Positions 1 through 5,476 of a stretch of 5,476 nt of DNA are shown in pieces. The stretch covers positions 1-5,476 of the forward strand of contig NZ_JAHQVB010000097.1 in NCBI RefSeq assembly GCF_019052655.1, given 5' to 3'. The translations under genes were made by a program, and so were the position numbers. The notes beneath the pieces were generated by a model. That model was not told where the DNA came from and did no database searches. It saw only the letters and a program-made list of their open reading frames with translations. This DNA comes from Holdemanella porci. Its GTDB lineage: Bacteria > Bacillota_I > Bacilli_A > Erysipelotrichales > Erysipelotrichaceae. Positions within the stretch are counted from its first letter, which is position 1. Each line of letters opens with the position of its first letter.

Positions 1-45
1 ATATTTAAAATTAAGATACAAATATTTAATTCAAACCTAGTATTA

Positions 46-54
46 TGATATAAT
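46..54 (+). promoter_or_regulatory. Extended -10 promoter of spx
   Basis: The bases read TGATATAAT: a perfect TATAAT at 49-54 preceded by the TGn extension. No good -35 hexamer lies 16-18 bases upstream (the best is TTAATT at 26-31), which fits an extended -10 promoter. The predicted start of transcription is near base 61, right at the ribosome binding site, so the leader would be only about 15 bases. This is read by eye, with no mapped start. Confidence 0.6.
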
Positions 55-75
55 TAGTTGTAGGAGGCTATTATT

Positions 76-516
76 ATGGTAATTTTATATACTTCTCCAG
101 GTTGTGCTAGTTGTCGTAAGGCAAAACAGTGGTTAAAAGACAACCAAATTGAATTTGTTGAAAAGAATATATTTACTTCATTATTGAAGGAAAGTGAAAT
201 TAAATATTTATTGTCGCGATGTGAAAATGGAACGGAAGATATCATTTCGGTTCGTTCGAAGGCATTCCAGGCACTTCAAAAAGATATCGATGATTATTCG
301 ATGAAGGAATTGGTTACTTTGATTCAGGAAAATCCATCGATTCTAAAAAGACCGATTCTTTTATCGGAAAAGAGCCTTGTGGTTGGATATGATGATGATG
401 AAATCACAACAATGATGCCAGCACAATTAAGGACAGTCGTAGACAATGCATGTACAGATGCTTGTCCAAACTATTCTGTTTGTGGTAAGTGTAGAGAGCG
501 TGCAAGTATGAACTAG
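76..516 (+). CDS. spx: Spx-family redox regulator with cysteine-rich C-terminal tail
   Basis: This encodes a 146-residue Spx protein of the ArsC/thioredoxin-fold group. Spx binds the C-terminal domain of the RNA polymerase alpha subunit and redirects transcription under disulfide and other stress. The N-terminus (YTSPGCASCRKA) carries the CXXC redox switch at C10 and C13, exactly as in Bacillus subtilis Spx. G52, needed for alpha contact, and the conserved R60 and R92 (in KRPILL) are also present, as is the GYDDDEI segment typical of the family. The start at 76 has AGGAGG at 62-67, 8 bases upstream. The B. subtilis protein is 131 residues; this one continues with a tail holding C126, C130, C136 and C139 (C-X3-C-X5-C-X2-C), which I infer may bind a metal or act as a second redox sensor. 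The gene is monocistronic, with its own promoter and terminator. Family assignment is secure; the role of the tail is unknown. Confidence 0.95.
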   Translation: MVILYTSPGCASCRKAKQWLKDNQIEFVEKNIFTSLLKESEIKYLLSRCENGTEDIISVRSKAFQALQKDIDDYSMKELVTLIQENPSILKRPILLSEKSLVVGYDDDEITTMMPAQLRTVVDNACTDACPNYSVCGKCRERASMN

Positions 517-538
517 TGTATTCTAGTTCTTTTTTTTT
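510..538 (+). terminator. Rho-independent terminator of spx, overlapping its stop codon
   Basis: GAACTAG (510-516) pairs with CTAGTTC (523-529) around a six-base loop, and nine T residues follow (530-538). The stem is only 7 bp and AT-rich, but the T tract is long. The spx stop codon TAG (514-516) lies inside the left arm. Confidence 0.8.
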
Positions 539-544
539 GCTTAT

Positions 545-581
545 AAACGAAATGCAAACGAAATGAAGTTTATGTATTTCG
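545..581 (+). repeat. Direct and inverted CGAAAT repeats upstream of the HTH/AAA gene
   Basis: AAACGAAATG occurs twice (545-554 and 556-565), spaced 11 bases apart, about one helical turn. The inverted copy ATTTCG lies at 576-581, and the longer pair AAACGAAAT/ATTTCGCTT has one mismatch. The set sits across and upstream of the candidate promoter at 569-597. It could be an operator, possibly for the gene's own helix-turn-helix domain; that role is inferred only from position. Confidence 0.4.
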
Positions 582-597
582 CTTAAACGGATATACT
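569..597 (+). promoter_or_regulatory. Candidate sigma-A promoter of the HTH/AAA/nuclease gene
   Basis: TATACT at 592-597 is one base from the -10 consensus. TTTATG at 569-574 is a weak -35 (three matches to TTGACA) with a 17-base spacer. Transcription would start near 604, leaving a leader of about 24 bases before the ATG at 628. An own promoter is expected because the spx terminator lies just upstream. Confidence 0.4.
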
Positions 598-627
598 TAG
601 AGTAAAAGTATGTTTAGGAGGAGTTTT

Positions 628-2427
628 ATGAATTATATATCTTGTGAATCTGCTGCTAAAAAGATAGGGGTATCGACTCGTAGAATTCAACAGATGTGTA
701 AACAAAAAGAAATAGTTGGTGCAATAAAGGATGGGCGCAATTGGCTGATTCCTGATAATGCGATTTTAAGTCCGAAAAAGCCTTTACCAATAGGTGTTTC
801 TGATTTTAAGTCGGCAACAACGAATTATTACTATGTAGATAAGACTTTATTGATTCGTGATTTTTTGAATGCGATACCGATGGTATCTCTTTTCACGCGT
901 CCTAGGCGTTTTGGGAAAACATTAAATATGGATATGTTGCGTGTGTTTTTTGAAAAAACACCGGAAGATACATCTATTTATTTTAAGGATAAGTATATAT
1001 GGCAGTGTGGGGATTACTATACAAAACATCAAGGTCAATATCCTGTGATATTCTTGTCTTTTAAAGATGTTAAATGTTCGAGTTGGCAAGAGACTTTTCA
1101 AAAAATTAGTAAATTGATTTCTCTAGAGTTTATGCGTCATAATGAATTGGAGAGTAGTTCTGTACTAAGCTCATACGAAAAAGAGCAGTATCATCGTTTT
1201 GCGAGTGAAAATATAAATGAGGTTGATTGTCAAATGGGGCTTCAACTTTTATCTTTATTACTTCACAAACATTATGATAAAGAGTGTGTCATTATTATTG
1301 ATGAATATGATACGCCCATTCAACAGGATCATCTTTGTGATTTTTATAATGAAATTGTTGATTTTATGCGCAATTTTTTTTCGGGTGGTCTAAAAGATAA
1401 TCCACATTTGGCTTTTGGATTTTTAACAGGTATTCTAAGAGTCGCAAAAGAAAGTATTTTTAGTGGGATGAACAATTTAAAAACGAACTCCATATTAGAT
1501 AATAATTATAGTTCTTATTTTGGCTTCACAAATGAAGAAGTCAGAGACATGCTTGCATATTATGATTATGAAGATAAATATCAAGAAATTTGCGAATGGT
1601 ATGATGGATATCGTTTTGGAAATTCGAAAATATTTAATCCTTGGTCTGTAATCAATTATATTTCGGATCAATGTTTTCCAAAAGCTTTTTGGCAATCAAC
1701 AGGTAGTAATGATATTATTGGTGAAATCATTGGAACCGCAACACCTGTAATTAATGAAAATTTGTATAAATTGTTTTGTGGAAATACTGTTACAACGTAT
1801 GTAGATACAAGTGTAATATATCCTGAAGTTCAAAGTAATCCTAATAGTATATATAGTTTCTTGTTGGTTGCGGGGTATCTAAAGGTGGCCGAAATATATC
1901 CGCAAAATGATGGAAATTATATGTGCGATGTGGCTATTCCTAATAAAGAAATTTTATATGTATATGAAAAAGAAGTATTGAATCGTACAAATCAAAATAA
2001 TGTTTCAATTTCAATTCATCAGGCTATCTTTTCTAAAGATACAAGTAAACTGCAGTCTTTGTTGGAGGATTTTATGTTAAAAAGTATATCAACGATGGAT
2101 GGGGCTAGTGAAGCATTCTATCATGGAATGATGCTTGGATTATGTGCTGTACTAGGAAGTTAATTTAAGGTAAGATCAAATAGAGAATCGGGACTAGGTC
2201 GGTTTGATATTGAATTATTGCCGATGGTGAAGGGAATACCTGGATTTATCTTTGAGTTTAAACATACGAAAGATATAAATGTTGATTTAGATTCACTGGC
2301 TAATAGTGCACTTAAACAAATTGAAGATATGAAATATGATACAGAATTAAACGATTTTGGTGTTGAAGATATTGTAAAAATTGGTATAGCATTTAGACAA
2401 AAAAGTGCGGTTGTTAAACGTGGATAA
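628..2427 (+). pseudogene. HTH/AAA-ATPase-like/PD-(D/E)XK nuclease gene split by an in-frame stop
   Basis: This gene belongs to the AAA-ATPase-like (PF09820) plus PDDEXK_9 (PF08011, formerly DUF1703) family of accessory proteins of unknown biological role. I place the start at ATG 628, six bases after AGGAGG (616-621); the ATG at 610 would put that site inside the coding sequence. Residues 1-45 form an excisionase/MerR-like helix-turn-helix (AAKKIGVSTRRIQQMC, then GRNWLIP). The ATPase follows, with the Walker A-like motif RPRRFGKT at 91-98 and the Walker B motif VIIIDEYD with D225 and E226. The frame is cut by TAA at 2161-2163 (codon 512) after FYHGMMLGLCAVLGS, and then continues in the same frame through SNRESGLGRFDI and EFK to TAA at 2427. 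The predicted nuclease residues D527, E543 and K545 lie beyond the stop. The frame is not shifted and one base change explains the break. Without readthrough the product is a 511-residue HTH-ATPase with no nuclease. Family confidence is high; whether the truncated form works is unknown. Confidence 0.85.
2164..2427 (+). pseudogene. Detached PD-(D/E)XK nuclease domain (3' part of the split gene)
   Basis: This 87-codon stretch stays in frame with the upstream ATPase reading frame after the TAA at 2161-2163. It carries the family's nuclease core: SNRESGLGRFDI with the metal-binding Asp, FIFEFKH as the E-X-K motif, a QIEDMKYD helix, and the ending DIVKIGIAFRQK. No Shine-Dalgarno precedes a usable start: the first candidate codons are TTG at 2218 and ATG at 2224, both within the domain and after the catalytic Asp (codon 2206-2208). 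Independent translation of a working nuclease therefore looks unlikely. All core motifs are intact, so the break is probably recent, or the domain is made by occasional readthrough. Confidence 0.75.
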
Positions 2428-2459
2428 ACCTATTGGTGAAAACTGATAGGTTTTTGTTT
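2426..2459 (+). terminator. Rho-independent terminator after the nuclease gene
   Basis: AAACCTAT (2426-2433) pairs with ATAGGTTT (2446-2453). The inner stem can extend by T-G, G-T and G-C pairs to leave a TGAAAA loop. The T-rich run TTTTTGTTTG follows, overlapping the right arm. The left arm overlaps the final TAA of the split gene. It separates that gene from ppdK. Confidence 0.75.
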
Positions 2460-2498
2460 GTGAAATTTTAAAATAAACTATCATTATGTAAATTTGTA

Positions 2499-2507
2499 TG
2501 TTATAAT
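2499..2507 (+). promoter_or_regulatory. Extended -10 promoter of ppdK
   Basis: The bases read TGTTATAAT: a perfect TATAAT at 2502-2507 with the TGn extension. The -35 region is poor (CTATCA at 2478-2483, 18-base spacer). The predicted start is near 2514, giving a leader of about 36 bases. This is the same promoter style as spx in this window. Confidence 0.6.
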
Positions 2508-2508
2508 A

Positions 2509-2531
2509 GTTTACACATGTAAACGGTTACA
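2509..2531 (+). promoter_or_regulatory. cre-like CcpA operator overlapping a second palindrome, ppdK leader
   Basis: TGTAAACGGTTACA at 2518-2531 matches the cre consensus TGWNANCGNTNWCA at every defined position. It lies about +5 to +18 from the predicted start, where CcpA bound with HPr-Ser-P commonly represses in Firmicutes. Overlapping it is a perfect 7-bp-arm palindrome, GTTTACACATGTAAAC (2509-2524), spanning the predicted start itself. The two share the GTAAAC half-site. A different LacI-family repressor is a possible alternative reader. No binding has been shown; this is a sequence match only. Confidence 0.55.
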
Positions 2532-2549
2532 AATAGGAGGTAAATTATT

Positions 2550-5177
2550 ATGGATAAAAAATATGTCTATGAATTTAATGAAGGCGATGAAACGATGCGT
2601 GAATTGTTAGGTGGAAAGGGTGCCAACTTAGCTGGAATGTCTAAACTAGGAATGCCTGTGCCTTATGGATTCACTATCACTACAGAAGCTTGTAACCAAT
2701 ATTATGAAGATAATGAAACAATTAATGATGGTATTAAAGCTCAAATTATGGAATATCTAGATTTATTGGAAAAGAAGTCTGGAAAGAGATTGGGGGATGA
2801 AGCCAATCCTTTATTAGTATCTGTTCGTTCAGGGGCACGTGCAAGTATGCCTGGTATGATGGATACTATTTTAAATTTAGGTATGAATAAAACAGTTGCA
2901 GAAACAGTTGCAAATTTAACAAATAATGAGCGTTTCGCATATGATTCATATCGTCGTTTTATTCAAATGTATTCAGACGTTGTTATGGGGTTGAGTAAAA
3001 AGCGTTTTGAAGAGATCATCGATGAAGTAAAGGCTGAAAGAGGCATTAGTGATGACTTAGATTTAAATGCTGAAGATATGAAGAAATTAGTAGAATTATT
3101 TAAAGCGTTCTACAAAAATGAATTAAAATCTGAATTCCCTGAAGATCCTAAAGAACAATTGATGGGTGCTATTGAGGCTGTATTCCGTTCTTGGAACAAT
3201 CCTCGTGCTATCTATTATCGTAAGATGAATGATATTCCATCAAGCTGGGGAACTGCAGTTAACGTGCAGATGATGGTATTTGGCAATATGGGTAATGATT
3301 GTGGTACAGGTGTTGCCTTTACGCGAAATCCAAGTACTGGTGAAAATAAATTGTATGGTGAATTCTTAATGAATGCCCAAGGTGAAGATGTTGTTGCGGG
3401 TATTCGTACACCTCAAAAGATTGATCAATTAAAAAAAGTAGCTCCTGGAGCATATGATGATTTTGTAGCTATCACTAAAAAATTGGAAACGCACTATCGT
3501 AATATGCAGGATATGGAATTCACAATTGAAAAAGGTAAATTATTCATGTTGCAGACACGTAACGGTAAACGTACAGCTCAGGCTGCATTAAAGATTGCGT
3601 GCGACATGGTGGATGAAGGTATGATTACTATTGATGAAGCTTTAATGATGGTTGAACCTCAACAATTAGATTCATTACTTCACCCAATGTTTGATGCGGA
3701 TGAATTAAAGAAAGCTGAACCAATTGCTTCAGCACTTCCAGCAAGTCCAGGTGCTGCTTGTGGTCAAATCGTATTTAGTGCAGAAGAAGCGATTCAAGAG
3801 GCAAGTCGTAACCACAAAGTCATCTTAGTTCGTTTAGAAACAAGTCCAGAAGACATTGAAGGTATGCACGTATCTCAAGGTATCTTAACGGTACGTGGAG
3901 GTATGACAAGTCATGCTGCTGTTGTTGCTCGTGGTATGGGTGCATGCTGCGTAAGTGGTTGTGGCGATATCAAGATGCATGATGATGAAGGATATTTTGA
4001 AATTGATGGTGTGAAATATCACCGTGGAGATTGGATCAGTTTAGATGGTTCAACAGGAAATATCTATGGTAGTGCTATTAAAACCGTTCCTGCAAGTATT
4101 TCAGGTGATTTTGAACGTTTTATGAACTGGGCGGATGAAAGACGTACATTAAAAGTTCGTACAAATGCCGATACACCACATGATGCAAAACAAGCTCATG
4201 AATTTGGTGCACAAGGTATTGGTTTAGTTCGTACGGAACACATGTTCTTTGAAGGGGATCGTATTAAAGCGGTTCGTGAAATGATTGTTTCTAAAACGGC
4301 AGCTCAAAGACGTGTCGCATTAGAAAAAATCTTGCCTATGCAAAGAAGTGACTTTGAAGGAATCTATGAAGCTATGGAAGGTCTACCAGTGACAATTCGT
4401 TACTTGGATCCACCTTTACATGAATTCTTACCTACAAACTCTTATGATATTACACAATTAGCTAAGGATATGCACATTGGATTGGATGAATTGAAATCTG
4501 TCATTTCTAGCTTACACGAATTCAATCCTATGATGGGTCATCGTGGATGTCGTTTGGCTATTTCGTATCCAGAAATTGCTGAAATGCAGACAACTGCAGT
4601 GATTCAGGCTGCATTAGCTGTCAATGAAAGACATCCAGACTGGAAGATTGAACCTGAAATCATGATTCCATTGGTTGGTGATGTTGCAGAACTTCGCTAT
4701 GTTAAAAAGGTTGTATGTGATGTAGCTGACAAATTGATTCAAGAATCTGAATTCGATATGAAATATCATGTTGGTACAATGATTGAAATTCCTCGTGCTG
4801 CATTATTAGCAGATGAAATCGCAAAAGAAGCTGAATTCTTCTCATTTGGTACAAATGACTTAACACAGATGACATTTGGATTCTCTAGAGATGATGCAGG
4901 AGGATTCTTACAAGATTACTATGATAAAAAAATCTTTGAATCAGATCCATTTGCACACTTAGATCAAAGAGGTGTTGGAAAACTTGTAAAGATGGCAACT
5001 GAACTTGGAAGAAGTACTCGTCCAAATATTAAATTAGGAATCTGTGGAGAACATGGTGGGGATCCTGCAAGTATTGAATTCTGTCATAGAGTTGGATTGA
5101 ATTATGTATCTTGTTCACCATATCGTGTACCAATCGCAAGACTGGCTGCTGCACAGGCTGCTGTACGTGATAAGTAG
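2550..5177 (+). CDS. ppdK: Pyruvate, phosphate dikinase (EC 2.7.9.1)
   Basis: This cytoplasmic enzyme interconverts pyruvate + ATP + Pi and phosphoenolpyruvate + AMP + PPi. In anaerobes it can run toward pyruvate as a PPi-linked glycolytic step, or toward PEP for gluconeogenesis. The 875-residue length fits the bacterial family (Clostridium symbiosum, about 874). Residues 1-340 are the ATP-grasp part, with GGKGANL (K23), SVRSGARASMPGMMD (R93), DMEF (E323) and LQTRNG (Q335, R337). The phosphohistidine domain spans about 390-510, with the catalytic H455 in GGMTSHAAVVARG. The PEP/pyruvate barrel spans about 520-875, with R561, R617, E746, N769, D770 and the catalytic C832 in GICGEHGGDP. No key residue is missing. 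T453, two before the histidine, is the position phosphorylated by the PDRP regulatory protein in other species; no such gene is in this window. ATG 2550 has AGGAGG at 2535-2540. A promoter and cre-like site precede it, suggesting carbon-source control. Confidence 0.98.
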   Translation: MDKKYVYEFNEGDETMRELLGGKGANLAGMSKLGMPVPYGFTITTEACNQYYEDNETINDGIKAQIMEYLDLLEKKSGKRLGDEANPLLVSVRSGARASMPGMMDTILNLGMNKTVAETVANLTNNERFAYDSYRRFIQMYSDVVMGLSKKRFEEIIDEVKAERGISDDLDLNAEDMKKLVELFKAFYKNELKSEFPEDPKEQLMGAIEAVFRSWNNPRAIYYRKMNDIPSSWGTAVNVQMMVFGNMGNDCGTGVAFTRNPSTGENKLYGEFLMNAQGEDVVAGIRTPQKIDQLKKVAPGAYDDFVAITKKLETHYRNMQDMEFTIEKGKLFMLQTRNGKRTAQAALKIACDMVDEGMITIDEALMMVEPQQLDSLLHPMFDADELKKAEPIASALPASPGAACGQIVFSAEEAIQEASRNHKVILVRLETSPEDIEGMHVSQGILTVRGGMTSHAAVVARGMGACCVSGCGDIKMHDDEGYFEIDGVKYHRGDWISLDGSTGNIYGSAIKTVPASISGDFERFMNWADERRTLKVRTNADTPHDAKQAHEFGAQGIGLVRTEHMFFEGDRIKAVREMIVSKTAAQRRVALEKILPMQRSDFEGIYEAMEGLPVTIRYLDPPLHEFLPTNSYDITQLAKDMHIGLDELKSVISSLHEFNPMMGHRGCRLAISYPEIAEMQTTAVIQAALAVNERHPDWKIEPEIMIPLVGDVAELRYVKKVVCDVADKLIQESEFDMKYHVGTMIEIPRAALLADEIAKEAEFFSFGTNDLTQMTFGFSRDDAGGFLQDYYDKKIFESDPFAHLDQRGVGKLVKMATELGRSTRPNIKLGICGEHGGDPASIEFCHRVGLNYVSCSPYRVPIARLAAAQAAVRDK

Positions 5178-5186
5178 GAGTTTTTT

Positions 5187-5309
5187 ATCGATAAAAATCC
5201 CATCTATTCTGAACAAGCAAGTACATTTAGATTATCTAATGGACAAAATGCTAATCGAAAACGATGGAGAGATACACGTGTTGTGGCTTATATACCTATA
5301 AAAGCGTAA
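5187..5309 (+). CDS. Possible 40-residue small protein with a non-standard ATC start
   Basis: I do not recognise this protein. The frame reads IDKNPIYSEQASTFRLSN, then GQNANRKRWRDTRV, then VAYIPIKA and TAA at 5307-5309. It has a basic centre (NRKRWRDTR) and no membrane segment. AGGAG (5176-5180) overlaps the ppdK TAG stop and sits six bases before ATC at 5187, exactly where an ATG would be expected. No ATG occurs in frame, and the only GTG (5283-5285) is near the end. The frame is the same as ppdK, so readthrough of the TAG would add this segment to PPDK, but ppdK already has its normal family end. A strong terminator begins 9 bases after its stop. It could be a real ATC-initiated gene, a gene that lost its ATG by one base change, or a chance open frame. 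Confidence 0.4.
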   Translation: MDKNPIYSEQASTFRLSNGQNANRKRWRDTRVVAYIPIKA

Positions 5310-5317
5310 AGAAAATT

Positions 5318-5366
5318 AATAGAGTCATTAAATATTCATTCGAATATATTAAAGGCTCTATTTTTT
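5318..5366 (+). terminator. Long hairpin terminator after ppdK and the small ORF
   Basis: AATAGAG (5318-5324) pairs with CTCTATT (5356-5362). Inside it TTAA (5328-5331) pairs with TTAA (5349-5352), and ATATTC (5332-5337) pairs with GAATAT (5342-5347) around an ATTC loop, with a bulged A at 5348. The T run is 5361-5366. It would end transcripts from the ppdK promoter. The opposite strand lacks a comparable T run, so it is mainly a plus-strand terminator. Confidence 0.8.
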
Positions 5367-5476
5367 ATATATTAAGATTTTGGCTTCGGAACAGGGGAAT
5401 GCGGTATGTGAAAAAACTGTAGAATTGTCACAATTTGTTGATTATGAGGAACGACAAAAAGGACTATCGTAATAGC
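5367..5476. other. Unassigned window end with short open frames on both strands
   Basis: On the plus strand one frame is open from 5353 to 5470 (LASEQGNAVCEKTVELSQ, then FVDYEERQKGLS) and ends in tandem TAA TAG at 5471-5476. It has no ATG or Shine-Dalgarno, so it could only be the decayed end of a gene. On the minus strand a frame is open from the window edge at 5476 to TAA at 5374-5372, ending HIPHSPVPKPKS. That could be the C-terminus of a convergent gene stopping beside the hairpin at 5318-5366. I recognise neither product and cannot choose between them. Confidence 0.25.

Noticed and set aside
54..245. Minus-strand 63-codon open frame
   Set aside because: It lies opposite spx, has no ribosome binding site, and its translation resembles no family; it is a shadow of the real gene.
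610..627. ATG at 610 as the start of the HTH/AAA gene
   Set aside because: AGGAGG at 616-621 would lie inside the coding sequence. That site is spaced six bases from ATG 628, where the HTH domain begins.
1495..1695. Minus-strand 66-codon open frame rich in Ile and Phe
   Set aside because: It is antisense to the AAA-ATPase domain, and the composition reflects AT-rich codons read backwards.
2218..2427. Separate small gene starting at TTG 2218
   Set aside because: It is in the same frame as the upstream gene, has no ribosome binding site, and begins within the nuclease domain after the catalytic Asp; it is the 3' part of the split gene.
5104..5301. Plus-strand 65-codon frame starting inside the 3' end of ppdK
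   Set aside because: It overlaps ppdK by about 75 bases in another frame without a Shine-Dalgarno. The frame at 5187-5309 has the better-placed ribosome site and more protein-like sequence.
2161..5309. Stop-codon reassignment to explain open frames after TAA (2161) and TAG (5175)
   Set aside because: The two cases use different stop codons. The spx TAG is embedded in its terminator, and PPDK ends at its normal family length, so ordinary stops explain the data better.

Overview
The window is AT-rich and coding-dense, and all recognisable genes lie on the plus strand. Strong AGGAGG ribosome binding sites, an Spx-type regulator, TGG used for tryptophan with no in-frame TGA, and a bacterial-type pyruvate phosphate dikinase all point to a low-GC Firmicute. 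A gut anaerobe of the Erysipelotrichia type is my best guess; that placement is inference and was not tested by a search.

Layout. (1) Bases 40-538 form a self-contained unit: an extended -10 promoter, spx (76-516) with an unusual four-cysteine tail, and an intrinsic terminator whose stem contains the stop codon. (2) Bases 545-2459 hold a second unit: a repeat-rich promoter region, then a gene for an N-terminal helix-turn-helix fused to an AAA-ATPase-like domain and a PD-(D/E)XK nuclease domain (628-2427), then a terminator. An in-frame TAA at 2161-2163 splits this gene just before the nuclease domain, and the frame then continues intact to 2427. (3) Bases 2499-5177 hold ppdK (pyruvate, phosphate dikinase) with its own extended -10 promoter and a perfect match to the CcpA operator (cre) consensus just after the predicted transcription start. 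(4) Bases 5187-5309 hold a possible 40-codon small gene whose Shine-Dalgarno overlaps the ppdK stop and which would have to start at ATC, followed by a long hairpin terminator (5318-5366). (5) Bases 5367-5476 carry short open frames on both strands, and no gene can be assigned.

How they fit together. Each of the three main genes has its own promoter and terminator, so this is not one operon. Spx and PPDK are chromosomal housekeeping or stress genes. The HTH/AAA/nuclease gene between them belongs to a family of accessory genes often found in many copies in gut bacteria, and it looks like an insertion that is now decaying or split. The most unusual items are the internal stop in the nuclease gene, the possible ATC-initiated small ORF after ppdK, the Spx cysteine tail, and the overlapping palindromes with the cre site before ppdK. 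I see no convincing new multi-gene system.
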